Below, in pieces: positions 23,881 to 34,027 of a stretch of DNA of 64,000 bases. The translations under genes were made by a program, and so were the position numbers. Within the stretch, counting starts at the first letter, position 1, and every line of letters begins with the position of its first letter. The DNA is taken from contig OX421963.1 of NCBI GenBank assembly GCA_949128115.1, positions 59,205,306-59,269,305 of the forward strand, in the 5' to 3' direction. The notes below the pieces were generated by a model, which saw only the letters and a list, made by a program, of their open reading frames with translations, searched no databases and was not told the DNA's origin. This stretch comes from Anaspis maculata (lineage: Eukaryota > Arthropoda > Insecta > Coleoptera > Scraptiidae).

Positions 23881-24446
23881 GGTTTTAACTCGACATCCTC
23901 GAGGTAGGCTAGAACTCATCGTGGAGGGAACGCGACTCAGCATCCTGGAGGGGGTTCGAAACTCTTCGTCAACGGGTCCCAACTCTACGACTTGGAGAAG
24001 GGTCGAAACTCACCACCGGAAGGGCCTTGGCACATCGACCTGGAAAAAGGGCTGGAACTCGTCGTCGGAGGGCTCTGACTCGACACCTGGAGGCGGATCA
24101 AGACTCAACGTCCAAGGGCTCTGACACGACATCCTAGAGACGGGTTGCAACTCAACGGGGGAAGCAACTCATCGGTCTCTCGGAGGGTCAAAACTCAACC
24201 TGGAGGGTTCTCGACTCAGCGTGCCCCCAAGGGGACCAAAACACGACTCCGAAGGGTTCCAACTCGGCTTTCTCCAGGGGGCCTTTGAGACACATCAGCC
24301 GGGGGAAATCGACTCGTCATTTTCCAAGTGGGCTGGGACTCATCATTGGGGCTTCGACGCTTCGGCCTCTAGGAGGGTCGCGACGCAACATAAACGGGTT
24401 CTAACTCAGCTTCCTCGAAGGGGACTAAAACTCTTCGCTAACAGGC
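23881..24446. repeat. GC-rich degenerate minisatellite, alternating 25/22 bp units
   Basis: About 24 consecutive degenerate units can be read. They are built on GG-TC-AACTCG-C-TCC--GAGG with variable bases, and mostly carry an ACTC core and a purine-rich GGAGG/GGAAG end. Lengths tend to alternate between a long unit (24-26 bp) and a short one (20-23 bp), suggesting a ~47 bp dimer. Open frames of up to about 140 codons cross the array, but their content follows the repeat and they are not taken as genes. The array is much richer in G+C than its surroundings. Confidence 0.7.
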
Positions 24447-25393
24447 CCGCAGAAGCACTCGGCAGCGGGCGTGACAAGTCGGGAGCGGACGGCAGCCCAG
24501 GAGGATTAGTCCAGGTACCACGGTCATTCTCCGGCGATATCCTCCATTCCCAGCAATTCGGAATATTTTATTGCATCCAAAACGACCGCGAACGGCGTAT
24601 AGACAGCTCAGGTAATCCGAGAAGCCGCTGAAGAATGCGACCGGCGGTGCTAACACGTGTAAATCGGATGGTGGCGGGCAGCGGGCAGCGGGCGGTGGCA
24701 CGGCGCGTCAACACAGTGGGAGTACGGCAGCAATTAGCTGAGTCAATGTGCGGGTGCTTTACTTCATATGCACCAATTCACCATTTCGTCGGACATCAAG
24801 CAGGAACGGTTGATGAATGTCGATGATGGGCCAGTAAATTATGTTATAGAGCTTTGCGGGATTTACACGAATGAATTAAATAGCTAGCGACATCTTTTAA
24901 TGATGCCTTGACTCTGAATATTCACATTCTCATACCTCGATTTCACGGCTTTGAATTATTTTCCTCCGGAATATTTTCGGCCCGCCAAATGCGGGTGGCT
25001 TCAATGGAAATTGCACATTCCATGAGTTTAAAAAACTGCACTGTTTGAATTTCGACCTGCGATAAGCTACACGAAATATTCTCAGATGCAGACTTGGATG
25101 CAAGTTATAGTTGGAGAAGAGATGGAATTAATTTTTGAGGAGGAAATTCTTAGGGTCAGACCAACGGTTTTCGAGTTTTCTTCTCATCTCGTGAACAGAT
25201 TTTCACGAATTTCTGGCTTTTGAACATTTTTCAACAATTTCTTCCGAGTTTCCGACAGTTTTTCAGTTGAAAATGCGAAACTGGTTTGGCTTATCGAGAC
25301 CAGACTCAAATGTCTGGTCTTACGTGGCTTACGATGATGAGGCTTACGATATAAAGCCAATAATTAACGATTTTTGAAACGAGATACTTATAA
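24447..25393. other. GC-rich then AT-rich anonymous DNA
   Basis: The first 400 bp remain GC-rich, with GGCAGCGGGCAGCGGGCGGTGG near 24675-24700. The rest is AT-rich. No gene, RNA or mobile element could be supported. Confidence 0.4.
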
Positions 25394-25395
25394 TA

Positions 25396-25526
25396 CCGGG
25401 TGTTTATAAACGTTTGTGATCGCGGCAGGCTTTGGTCAGGCCAAAAGTCGCAGTGAAAGGCACGATTTGAAAGAGTGATAGGAGATTCCAAAGGCGATAT
25501 GATAACAAACGTTTATAAACACCCGG
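25396..25526. mobile_element. TA-flanked MITE, CCGGGTGTTTATAAACG termini
   Basis: The left terminus CCGGGTGTTTATAAACGTTT and its perfect reverse complement on the right bound a 131 bp unit. TA lies at 25394-25395 and 25527-25528, consistent with a Tc1/mariner-type TA duplication. The CCGGGTG end resembles that of the foldback at 41745-43700. Confidence 0.75.
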
Positions 25527-25771
25527 TATTATATGGAATTCCCTTATAATGAAAAAGCTCGAAGGTTTTTTTCTTTATATCTTTCCCCTAAATTTCATCT
25601 TCCCACCGGGAAGAGACACCTCGAACAGAAATGACCATCATAGATCCCTGGATACCAGTCGGGGAAGCTTTATGTCGCCTACATCCGATTTTTTTCAATA
25701 GTACCTAATATAACAAATGCTTAGTGTTTTTTTTTTCAGTTGGATCGTTTTAACCGGAAAATCACTGGCAA

Positions 25772-25851
25772 TCACGAGGGAAAAGTAGACCGACTTCGTC
25801 TCAGGATTTTAGTCAGTAATAGCGGGTCTACTTTTCAAGTGATTGATAAAC
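25772..25851. repeat. Small hairpin (CAATCACGAGGGAAAAGTAGACC arms)
   Basis: About 22 bp at 25772-25794 pairs with 25830-25851. A related stretch (GGGTCTACTTTTCCCTCGTGA) occurs once at about 36567-36590, so it belongs to a dispersed repeat. Confidence 0.5.
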
Positions 25852-25904
25852 ATTTAACTTCAATAAAACACGGAGTATGAGTTGAATTTTGCTGATTATC
25901 ACAA

Positions 25905-26700
25905 ACAACGCCCTTAAATAATAGACCTATAAGGATCATATTCACTTATCTAAATCCCACTGTCAATAGTAACGGAATAAAATGGATGTAAACAACAAAA
26001 TCTGACAGCTGTCAGTCCGGACTTTTTTTTTGTAATAATCACCAAAATACTATCACTTGTGCTCGAGATTTTCTCAGATAATTTTGGCCAGGCGTTTCCC
26101 TCGGGCTGGTTGTCTCTAGATAAATGCCCTCCTCCTACGGAGTCGGACATTGATCAACAGTAATAACACAAGAGCTTAGATTTTCACGATAATTTTGGAC
26201 AGGCGATCGCAAGTGCTGGTTGTAGCGATAAATACATTTATCTGGAGACAACCAGCCCGAGGGAAACGCCTGGCCAAAATGATCTGGGAAAATCTCGAGC
26301 ACGAGTGATATTTTGGTGATTATTACATACAACGCCCTTGATTATTAGACCTACAAGGATAATATTCACTTATCTAAATCCCACTGTCAATAGCAACGGA
26401 ATAAAATTCATGTAAACAACAAAATCTGACAGCTGTCACTTCAGACTTCTTTTATGTAATAATCTTCAAAATATCACTCGTGCTCGAGTTTTTCCCAGAT
26501 AATTTTGGCCAGGCGTTTCCCTCGGGCTGATTGTCCCTGGATAAATGCCCTCCTCCTACGGAGTCGGGCATTTATCGCTACAATCAGCACTCGCGATCGC
26601 CTGACCAAAATTATCGTGAAAATCTAAGCACTTGTGATATTACTGTTGATTATTACATACAGCGCCCTTGATTATTGGAGCTACAAGGATGATAATTACT
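25905..26700. repeat. Direct duplication carrying palindromic modules
   Basis: 25905-26030 recurs as a direct copy at 26325-26450, and its start again at about 26660-26700. Between them lie inverted-repeat modules bounded by ATATCACTTGTGCT-like and CTCGAGCACGAGTGATAT-like ends. Arms 26036-26125 and 26236-26325 pair with each other, and the module at 26470-26640 is itself an imperfect palindrome. The modules share TAATTTTGGCCAGGCGTTTC and CTCCTACGGAGTCGG. This looks like a MITE inserted in a repeat unit that was then duplicated. Confidence 0.65.
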
Positions 26701-26966
26701 TATCTAAACTGCTGGACAACGAAGTTGTCGTTATCGGAAAAATGGTTCGACTTTGAAGACCAATAAGTTCCGATTGCCAAATGCGTTTTTCATTTTGTTT
26801 GTTGTGTCAATTAGCCTGATGTTTCCGTAACCTATTTTGTTAAGTGAATGTTAAGAAACTTCATGTAAAATTTTTACCGGTCGATGGTACGTAAAATGCT
26901 GCAAAATTGCACTAACTTCATTGTACTCCCATTTGTCACAAAACATTTTTTTATGTATTCTAATAC

Positions 26967-27018
26967 AACAAGTGAATATCTCCTCACGTGCGTGAGTCGC
27001 AATACCGCAATTTCTCAG
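26967..27018 (-). mobile_element. HINE 3'-end fragment (stem-loop module)
   Basis: Read on the minus strand this matches the last ~50 bp of the HINE-like copies: a diverged subterminal repeat, ACTCACGCACGTGAGGAG stem-loop, then ACTTGTT. The rest of the element is not recognisable upstream, so it is either a severely truncated copy or a different element sharing the same 3' end. Confidence 0.6.
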
Positions 27019-27084
27019 TGCAGATCTATTATTGATAAAAATAAAGTTCAGCTTGAAAATAAAAATGTTCATAAGAGACAAGAA

Positions 27085-28280
27085 TAAGTTCCACGTTTCA
27101 TGACACTCGTTCCATTAATGAGAAATTTCATATGGCGGCCAAGATGGCGGCGGAATGATGATTTAGCTTGAAAATAAAAATGTTCATACAAAACAAGAGT
27201 AAAGTTCCAAGTTCCATGATAATCCCTCCTAGTGGAAGCGGTGCACTCTAAAAAAACATCGATACTGCATTTTGGAGTAGAGTAACGAGATTTCGCATGG
27301 GCGTACCTTATACCAAAACAAGCGATTTGACCCGCAGCACTCCATATTCCGTCCCTTAGGGGGCCCCAATTTTCAAGATGCAAGAACTTTTACAGAACGC
27401 TCGTTGAATATCGTCATGTGTGCCATAAAAGAAGCTTACGGGTCTATTGAAAATGTTCTCATCAATTGTCGTCGTGTCCGTTCCATTCCTCACACTTGAG
27501 AAACAATTCTTTGGAAGAGGTCAAAGAAAAAACTGTTTTTATTTTAAAAGTGAAACTATTTTATTTTTAAAATTAAAAACAATTTTTTTGACCTCTGCCA
27601 AAGAATATTTTTTTCAAGTGTGAGAAATGGAACGGACACGACGACAATTGATGAATACATTTTCGATAGACCCGTAAGCTTCTTTTATGGCACACCATGA
27701 CGATACTCAATGATTGTTTTGTGAAAGTTCTTGCATCTTGAAAATTTGCAAGGCCCCCATGGCCCCCCTAGCCCTAAGGGACGAAATATGGAGTGCTGCG
27801 GGTCAAATCGCTTGTTTTTGTATAAGGTACGTCCTCGGGTACGTCCATGCAAAATCTCGTTACTCTACTCCAAAATGCAGTACCATTTTGCGTACCGCTA
27901 CCACTATCCATTATTAACTGAGTTCGATATGGCGGCCAAGATGGCGGCGCAATCATGAAATTAAGCTTGAAATTAAGAATATGTTCATACAAGGTAAGAA
28001 TAAGTTCTAGATGGCGGCGCAATCATGAAATTAAGCTTGAAAATAAGAATATGTTCATACAAGATAAGAATAAGTTCCAAGTTTGATGTCAATCGTTCCA
28101 CCAATAAGAGATTTCAATATGGCGTTCAACATGGCGGTGGAATTATAAAATTTAGTTCGGAAATAAGAATGTTCATACAAGACAAGAATAAGTTCCAAGT
28201 TTCATGACAAGCGTTCCATTAATGAGAGATTTGTATATGGCACTCAAGATGGCGGCGGAATAATGAAATTTAGCTTGAAA
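27085..28280. repeat. ~116 bp minisatellite, left part
   Basis: Units run AATAAGTTCCAAGTTTCATG, a GTTCCA-TAATGAGA block, ATATGGCGGCCAAGATGGCG, then TTAGCTTGAAAATAAGAATG and CATACAAGAC. Landmark AAGTTCC recurs at 27089, 27203, 28075 and 28190, with shorter partial units between 27940 and 28060. The array is interrupted by a foldback (27230-27906) and cut on the right by a LINE insertion; it resumes at 30838. Confidence 0.8.
27230..27906. mobile_element. Foldback element, TAG termini, TCC target duplication
   Basis: Left end TAGTGGAAGCGGT and right end ACCGCTACCACTA are inverted copies; the arms run about 310 bp each with a centre near 27560. TCC lies at 27227-27229 and 27907-27909. Removing the element and one TCC restores the flanking minisatellite consensus (AATCGTTCCATTAATGAG type) without a gap, so the duplication is supported independently. 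No coding sequence. Confidence 0.8.
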
Positions 28281-28288
28281 ATAAGAAT

Positions 28289-30829
28289 ATATATATTTAT
28301 TATGCTTGAAAAAATTGATACATGACTGTATAAATTATGTAGGTGGGTATATAAAAGACATGAATTACTTATAAGTTATAATTTTAGATATGGGTGATAT
28401 AGTTAATTGTAGTTGCATTGTATATGTATATGTATATATAGAAGAGTATGTATAAAAGTTTGTATGTATTGTATATTGTATGTGTATGGTGTATATCTGG
28501 GTGCGAAATGTAGACGATCTTGAGGGAAAGTGTAAAAAATTATAAATCCAGTCTGAAACCAGTTGTTGAGAGCCATTCCTGAGCTGTTTCTGTGAGGTTA
28601 TGGATCGCATTTAGTCCTTCATCAAAGGCGGTTAATGGGCAGTCTGACACAATGTGGTCCATAGTTTGGTTTTGTGCTCCACAGATGCAGCTTGGATTTT
28701 CTACATAACCCCATCGGTGTAATAAGAAATTACATCTCCCTTGGCCGGTTCTAATTCTGTTTAGAGTTGTCCACAATTTTCTTTCCAGAGCGAAACCTCC
28801 AACCTTGGTCGTTGGATCAGTAACAAGGTGTTTGTTTTTCGTCTCAATTGTTCTCCAGGAGACGTTCCATTGATCTTCAATTTTAAAGTTTCCTTCATAT
28901 AAGTTTTTGGCGGTTAGTATAGAGGGTTGTCTGGATTTCAATCTCAAGTTACTATTTAGGAGAGGGATGATGTTCATATCTTTGGAAATTGGTAGATTCG
29001 GATTCTGCAGTAATTTTTCATATTCTCCGAGCAACAGATGTTCACGTCGTAATCGTGGTGGAGCAATATTGCATATCACCGGTAACCATTCAATCTGGGT
29101 AGACTTCAACGTTCCAGAAACAATCCTCATCACCTGGTTCAATTTCACGTCGATTAAGTTGGTGTGTTTGCTGTTGATCCATACTGGGGCACCATATTCT
29201 GCAGTGGAGTACACTAAGGCTATTGCAGATATACGAAGAGTGTCAGCATCAGCACCCCATGTCGTTCCAGCCAGTTTTTGTATGAGGTTCACTCTGGTTT
29301 TTGTTTTGGCAGCCAGATTTTTCAGGTTCTGTTTATAAGACAAAGTACGATCTAGGGTAATACCTAGGTACTTCGGTGTCGAGTTGTGTGGTATGGGATA
29401 TCCATTGAAAATCACGTTCAATTGTTGATTGGCTTCTCTGTTGTTAAGGTGAAAGATAGAAGATTCCGTTTTTCTTGGATTTGGGTTGAGACCCCAGTTG
29501 TTGAAGTAGTCGCTTAGAATTCTCAGATCTCTTGTAAGTGTACTTTCTCCAATCGCAGAATTTTGATGCTGGTAAATGATGGCAATGTCGTCTGCGTATA
29601 TGAATTTTCGTGATGAGGTTTCCGGAATGTCACTTAAATAAATATTGAAAAGTAACGGCGAAAGAACTGATCCTTGCGGAAGTCCATTGTTGAGTTTCCT
29701 TAACTTGCTCACTTTACTGTCAATATAAACTTGAAAGAATCGTTCACTAATGATGTTATTGATTAATTTCAAAAAATTACGGCAAGGAACTAGACTATAA
29801 AGTTTCCATAACAATCCCTTTCTCCACACTGTGTCATACGCTGCTGAGAGGTCTACAAAAACAGCTGCTGATTTTTTCTTTTGTTGGAAACCATTTTCAA
29901 TATGAGTCGTTATGGCCAAAACTTGATCACAGCAATTTCTATTAGGACGAAAGCCAGCTTGTTCTGTTGGTAGTCTGTCATCTACTAATGGACTCAATCT
30001 GTTATAAATTAGTCGCTCTAGGAGTTTATAACAGACACTAAGCAACGCAATAGGGCGGTAATTTTCCGGTTCTGGTGTTTTTCCTGGTTTCAAGATACCC
30101 ATAATTTTTGTGTATTTGAAAGCTTCTGGTAAGTTGCAAGTCGTCAGTATATTATTATAAAATTTCAACAGCCATAGTCTTGTTTTGATTCCGAAATTCT
30201 TGATGAACTCTGGCAATATTCCGTCATATCCTGAGGTTTTCTTGTTGCGTTGTTGCGAAATTGCCGTGTCTAATTCTTCAGTGGTGAATTGTTTCATAAT
30301 TTCACAATCCTGTTGTTGGGATTTCTTGACAGTGCGTAATTTTCTAATTATGTTCTTTCGATTCAAGTTATTGATATTGCATTTTGACATTTTAATTATT
30401 CTTTTGGCGATCGTATCAGGGTGTGGGTTTTTGCTTTTTTCTTTAAAAGTGGAGGTTTGTAAATTCTTTAAAAGAGACCACGCATTTCTGCTCGAGTGTC
30501 TAAAGTTGAGTTTTTGTAAGGTCTTTCTCCATCGCTTTTTTCTGCCTTCGTCAAGTTTTCCAATCAAAAGATCAGCTGTTTCACTTCTTCCATATTTTTT
30601 AAATTCTTCATAAAGCAGTGTACATTCATCGTTCCAGCAGGCCACATATTCTTTTCGATGTCCTCTGGGGATCCATTTGCTCGCTATCTTTATGACTAGT
30701 CCGGTAAAACGGTCATAGTTGTTAGTATTACATGGGTCTATCCATCTGATGCAGTTGTCCAATTCTGTAGAAAATTCATACCATCTTGCCTTGTTGAGAT
30801 TCCAACGTGGTTTAACATTTGTGGAGGTC
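28289..30829 (-). mobile_element. 5'-truncated Jockey-type LINE with 8 bp duplication
   Basis: The element lies between ATAAGAAT at 28281-28288 and ATAAGAAT at 30830-30837. Both copies belong to the surrounding minisatellite unit, which continues on each side. On the minus strand the element enters directly inside ORF2 and ends with a ~250 bp AT-rich 3' UTR containing AATAAA (about 28296-28301) just before a short TA-rich tail. There is no long poly(A). Loss of the endonuclease region by 5' truncation, and insertion into a tandem array, are ordinary for target-primed reverse transcription. Confidence 0.85.
28540..30829 (-). CDS. LINE ORF2 fragment: reverse transcriptase
   Basis: This is one uninterrupted frame of about 760 codons; the first few codons of the open frame beyond 30829 are host minisatellite, so no native start exists. 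It begins just after the endonuclease. Reverse-transcriptase blocks are clear: RPIALLSVCYKLLERLIYN, FVDLSAAYDTVW (first catalytic Asp), NGLPQGSVLSPLLFNIYLSD and FIYADDIAIIY at about 29588-29600 (catalytic pair). The C-terminal part has a Cys/His cluster, CICGAQNQTMDHIVSDC, and no RNase H domain, which fits the Jockey clade. The frame has no stops, so the insertion looks recent. It cannot be autonomous without ORF1 and the endonuclease. Confidence 0.85.
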
Positions 30830-30837
30830 ATAAGAAT

Positions 30838-31060
30838 GATCATACGTGACAACGGTAAGTTCCAAGTTCTATGAAAATCGTTCCACTAAAAAGAAATTTC
30901 AAAATGGCGGTCAAGATGGCAGTGTAATCTTAAAATTCAACTTGGAAATGAGAATGATCATACGAAGCAAGGATGAGTTCCAAGTTTCATGAAAATCGTT
31001 CCACTAATAAGAAATTTCATTATGGCAGTCAAGATGCCGGCGCAACCATGAAATTCAATC
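30838..31060. repeat. ~116 bp minisatellite, right part
   Basis: Two further units of the array at 27085-28280 follow the LINE, with AAGTTCC at 30856 and a diverged GAGTTCC at 30978. They carry the CAAAATGGCGGTCAAGATGG block. The array breaks down after about 31060. Confidence 0.75.
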
Positions 31061-31077
31061 TTCCCAGTGCTATGCCA

Positions 31078-31440
31078 GTGGCCACCCTTGAGGAATTAGG
31101 CTATCCATCGGAGAAACACCCTTGGGGACATCAGCTATTCATCGGAAAAAGTTGTAAGGCTTTCCCCGAGGAGGAGTTCAACTTCTTAGAAGTGCACGGG
31201 AAATCTTTGTTTTTTGATAATATAATAATAATGACTACGTATGAATAAAAAAAATAACGCCCATTGGCCACCCTTGGGGACATCAGCTATCCATCGGAAA
31301 AAGTTCCAAGGCTCTAGCTCAATTCCCTGAAGAGGAGTACAACTTCTTAATTTCTACACGGACAGACGGGCAGACGGACAGACAGACAGACAGACAAATC
31401 GGCCATATAAGCGTCATTTTCTTACGAAAATGCAGTAAAA
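31078..31440 (-). mobile_element. HINE-like 5'-end fragment with (GTCY)n tract
   Basis: Two diverged direct copies of a ~100 bp block (31078-31200 and 31262-31357; shared GGCCACCCTTG and ACATCAGCTATTCATCGGAA-like words) are followed by a (GACA/GACG)n tract at 31358-31395. A short CATTTTC/GAAAATG hairpin lies at 31414-31432. Read on the minus strand the order is hairpin, (GTCY)n, body, the same as at the 5' ends of the other HINE-like copies. The body sequence is a different subfamily. Confidence 0.5.
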
Positions 31441-31673
31441 ATCACTTGACCTATCGTGCAGAATACTGCAGTGAGTCCACTCCAGAAAAACGAAAAAATT
31501 TCCATGTCAAGTAAAGGCCGAGGGATGGCTTGCATAAAATTTGAGAATCATCGGCTGTGATGTTTTTTCTTCGGATTTCTTCCTCTAGCCTGTTCATATG
31601 GATATATGCAATAATTCCTATAAATGCCAGGTAGAAGAACGTCACCAGCTTCGATTTAAAGGCTTTTTTAGTC

Positions 31674-32396
31674 TAGAGATGTCAAGTACAGTTACTTTTG
31701 AGTACTCGAAGTATCCGTTACTTTTATGACGAGTACTCGTTACTTTGTATCCGTTACCGAGTACGATTACTACGGGACGGGAGTCCGGGTCCGGGTCCGG
31801 GTCGGAACAAGATTGAGAATAATATGCGACGCGCGACGCAGCGAATACGATTACCTACTACGGGACTCGAGTCCGGGTCCGGAATGGGAAACAAAATTGA
31901 AAATATTATGCGACAGCGAGTACGATTACTACGGGACGGGAGTCCGGATCCGGGTCGGAACAAGATTGAAAATAATATGCGGCAGCGGGTACGATTACTA
32001 CGGAACTCGTGTCCGGATCCGGGTAGGGAAAGGAAAACAAGATTGAAAATAATATGCGCACCTCAGAGCGACGAGTCTCCGAGTCCGAATCCGGAACCCC
32101 GGGACCCGAGAGCCGAGATCCGGATCCGAGTAGGTACTCGAGTAGTATGATCATGATTAGATATTAACACGATTCACGAGCGACTACACTAAATTATGCC
32201 TTCCGGGCTTCGGATTTTCCCGCGGAATCGCGGATATCCCATCCCATGATTATTTCTATTCATTTTTACAATTCATACGACTCGAGGACTACGAAGTAAC
32301 GAAGTATAAAGTAACGAGTATTTTTGAAAATCAGAATTTGGTACTTATAAAGTAACGGATACTTTGTAACGGATAGTTACAATATTGACATCTCTA
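31674..32396. mobile_element. hAT-type non-autonomous element, 8 bp duplication
   Basis: Termini TAGAGATGTCAAG and TTGACATCTCTA are inverted, and TTTTAGTC flanks both sides (31666-31673 and 32397-32404). The 8 bp duplication and TAGAGATG end are typical of hAT. Subterminal zones at both ends are packed with GTAACGGATAC/GAGTACTCGTTAC words in both orientations, as expected for transposase-binding sites. The middle has about four 65-85 bp tandem units (GATTACTACGGGACGGGAGT and on). The overlapping open frames of 82-150 codons are products of this tandem array. Confidence 0.9.
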
Positions 32397-32599
32397 TTTT
32401 AGTCGGAGTCGCTCTGAGAGGTGGCATTTCTTAATCACAACATGTCGTCATGCTTTTGTCACTATACCATCTGGTTCAAATGTGAACGTATCCTCTATTT
32501 ATTTGCTTAGCTGTCGCAAAACTTCTACCTATATTCATTCGAGTCCGACGAAATACAAGAAAATTGTATTTTTCCTTCTGGCGTAGGATTTCTAGAAAC

Positions 32600-33170
32600 A
32601 TCAACTAGTGTATCATCATACTCTCCGTGTGTGAGTCTCCGTCGCGTTGCCCCGAATCACAACAGTGTGTCGCCCCCAACGCAAATATTATCGTCCTGCT
32701 GAACGCCGCCCGTACCTCCAGCAGGCCATGAATGAACGTAGGTACCGCAACAGCAGCAAAAACTACAACTCCTGCGGCGCGGCGCCCGGAACCGAGCCTG
32801 CGACCGACCGGAGCCACCGGATCGATAGAGGTGAGCAGCACTGAGCTGCAGGAGGGCGGCGCGCCACCTGCTGCCGACTTCGGCAAGCAACAACGCCGCC
32901 GCCGTCGTCCACGGTTTTTCAAGTGGGCCAAGGTTGCCGAGTCCCACTTCACTGTTCCGGTCCGGAGTCCTACTTTAGTCCCGGTTGTTTCCACAGGTCC
33001 GTGCCGGCCTGATCCGTCCCTGGGGGACTCGACCCTTTCGGATCCGATCGGTGCAAGCAGCGTCGAGATTGAAAGGACAGGACAGCGAAGTCTTCCTCCG
33101 GAATTGGATAGGTGTGCATAATAGGAGCATCTCGGTATTAGGTACTTCAGATGACGAAATAAAGAATTTC
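32600..33170. other. CpG-rich patch, possible 5' exon or promoter region
   Basis: This stretch is far richer in G+C and CpG than its surroundings. Open frames of 129 codons exist on both strands but are low-complexity (Arg, Pro, Ala) and I recognise no domain. A donor-like AG|GTGAGC occurs at about 32829 and an acceptor-like TTTCCACAG ends at about 32997, both on the plus strand. A transcribed 5' exon is possible, but nothing in sequence proves it. Confidence 0.3.
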
Positions 33171-33173
33171 TGA

Positions 33174-34025
33174 CAATTTTGTAATAATATTTCTTGGCCC
33201 TAGCGCATTGTTTAAAGATTACCTATTCTTCACTTCTGCCCTGGTGGACTGAGGCGCTCCGCTCTAGATTAAAAAGCTTTTTGCCGTACAGGACGGACAC
33301 TCAACACTCAACTGCTCTTGGATCGGGGCTAATGATGATGGGAGTTTAATTTTTTCATTCTGCAACAGCAAAAAAAAAGAAATTACATCACTAACGAGAT
33401 CTGCTTTATGTGACTTGACATCAACGAGCCATCACGGGGCTCAAGTAATATACATATATGTATATGTATAGTCATCAAGTAATCGTAAACCTAAACGCCA
33501 AAAATTAAATTAAGTTTAACTGCCGGAATGATGCAGGGTATGCAGGGTTAGAGGTACCAGTATAATACGGGGTGTTTCACGGGTTCACCGACATTGGTTA
33601 AGGGGTTTCTGATGCGACTAAAAAAGTTGTTGACGGGAATCGGTTTTATTTAATTTTTTTCTCCAAGTATAAACTCCTCAAAAGAGAAAGTGTACGGGCA
33701 ATGCTAACAATTTTCCAAACAAAAAAATAGAAAATTTTTGATTTTGAATATTTTGATTTTTGGAAATTTGAAAATTAGATAGCATCGCACACACATCTTT
33801 CGTCAAGAGAGTCGCATGCCAAATTTGAACTTTCTATTTTCAAAAAAAAAGTACCAAAAATGATTTCTCGTTGACATAAAAAAAGTGAATTTGTGAAGTA
33901 AAAGAAGTAGTAGGTTGGTAGGTATATGGAGTACTTTGTTTTGCGGTGTAGAAAGTTGATTCAAGTTTTTACATTGACCGCCGCTAGTAGACTCGCGACG
34001 GTTCTAGAAATATCGAATTTGCGTA
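33174..34025. other. Anonymous AT-rich DNA; one orphan element end
   Basis: TACGGGGTGTTTCACGGG at about 33567 resembles the TA-flanked foldback termini but has no partner. A short TATATG-rich run lies at about 33449-33471. No gene is supported. Confidence 0.4.
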
Positions 34026-34027
34026 TA

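Noticed and set aside
23702..24631. Open frames of 140 and 136 codons in GC-rich DNA
   Set aside because: Their residues follow the degenerate minisatellite; low stop frequency is expected from G+C content.
30830..30852. ATG at 30852 as the native start of the LINE ORF2
   Set aside because: It lies outside the element, in the host minisatellite beyond the target duplication; the protein is truncated.
27085..31060. CRISPR-like array of repeats
   Set aside because: Units are contiguous ~116 bp minisatellite copies without unique spacers, in a eukaryotic genome.
31698..32154. Overlapping frames of 82-150 codons on both strands
   Set aside because: They lie wholly inside the tandem core of a hAT-type element and repeat with it.
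32605..33121. Two 129-codon frames on opposite strands
   Set aside because: Arg/Pro/Ala-rich low-complexity readings of a GC-rich patch, no recognisable domain; kept only as a possible transcribed region.
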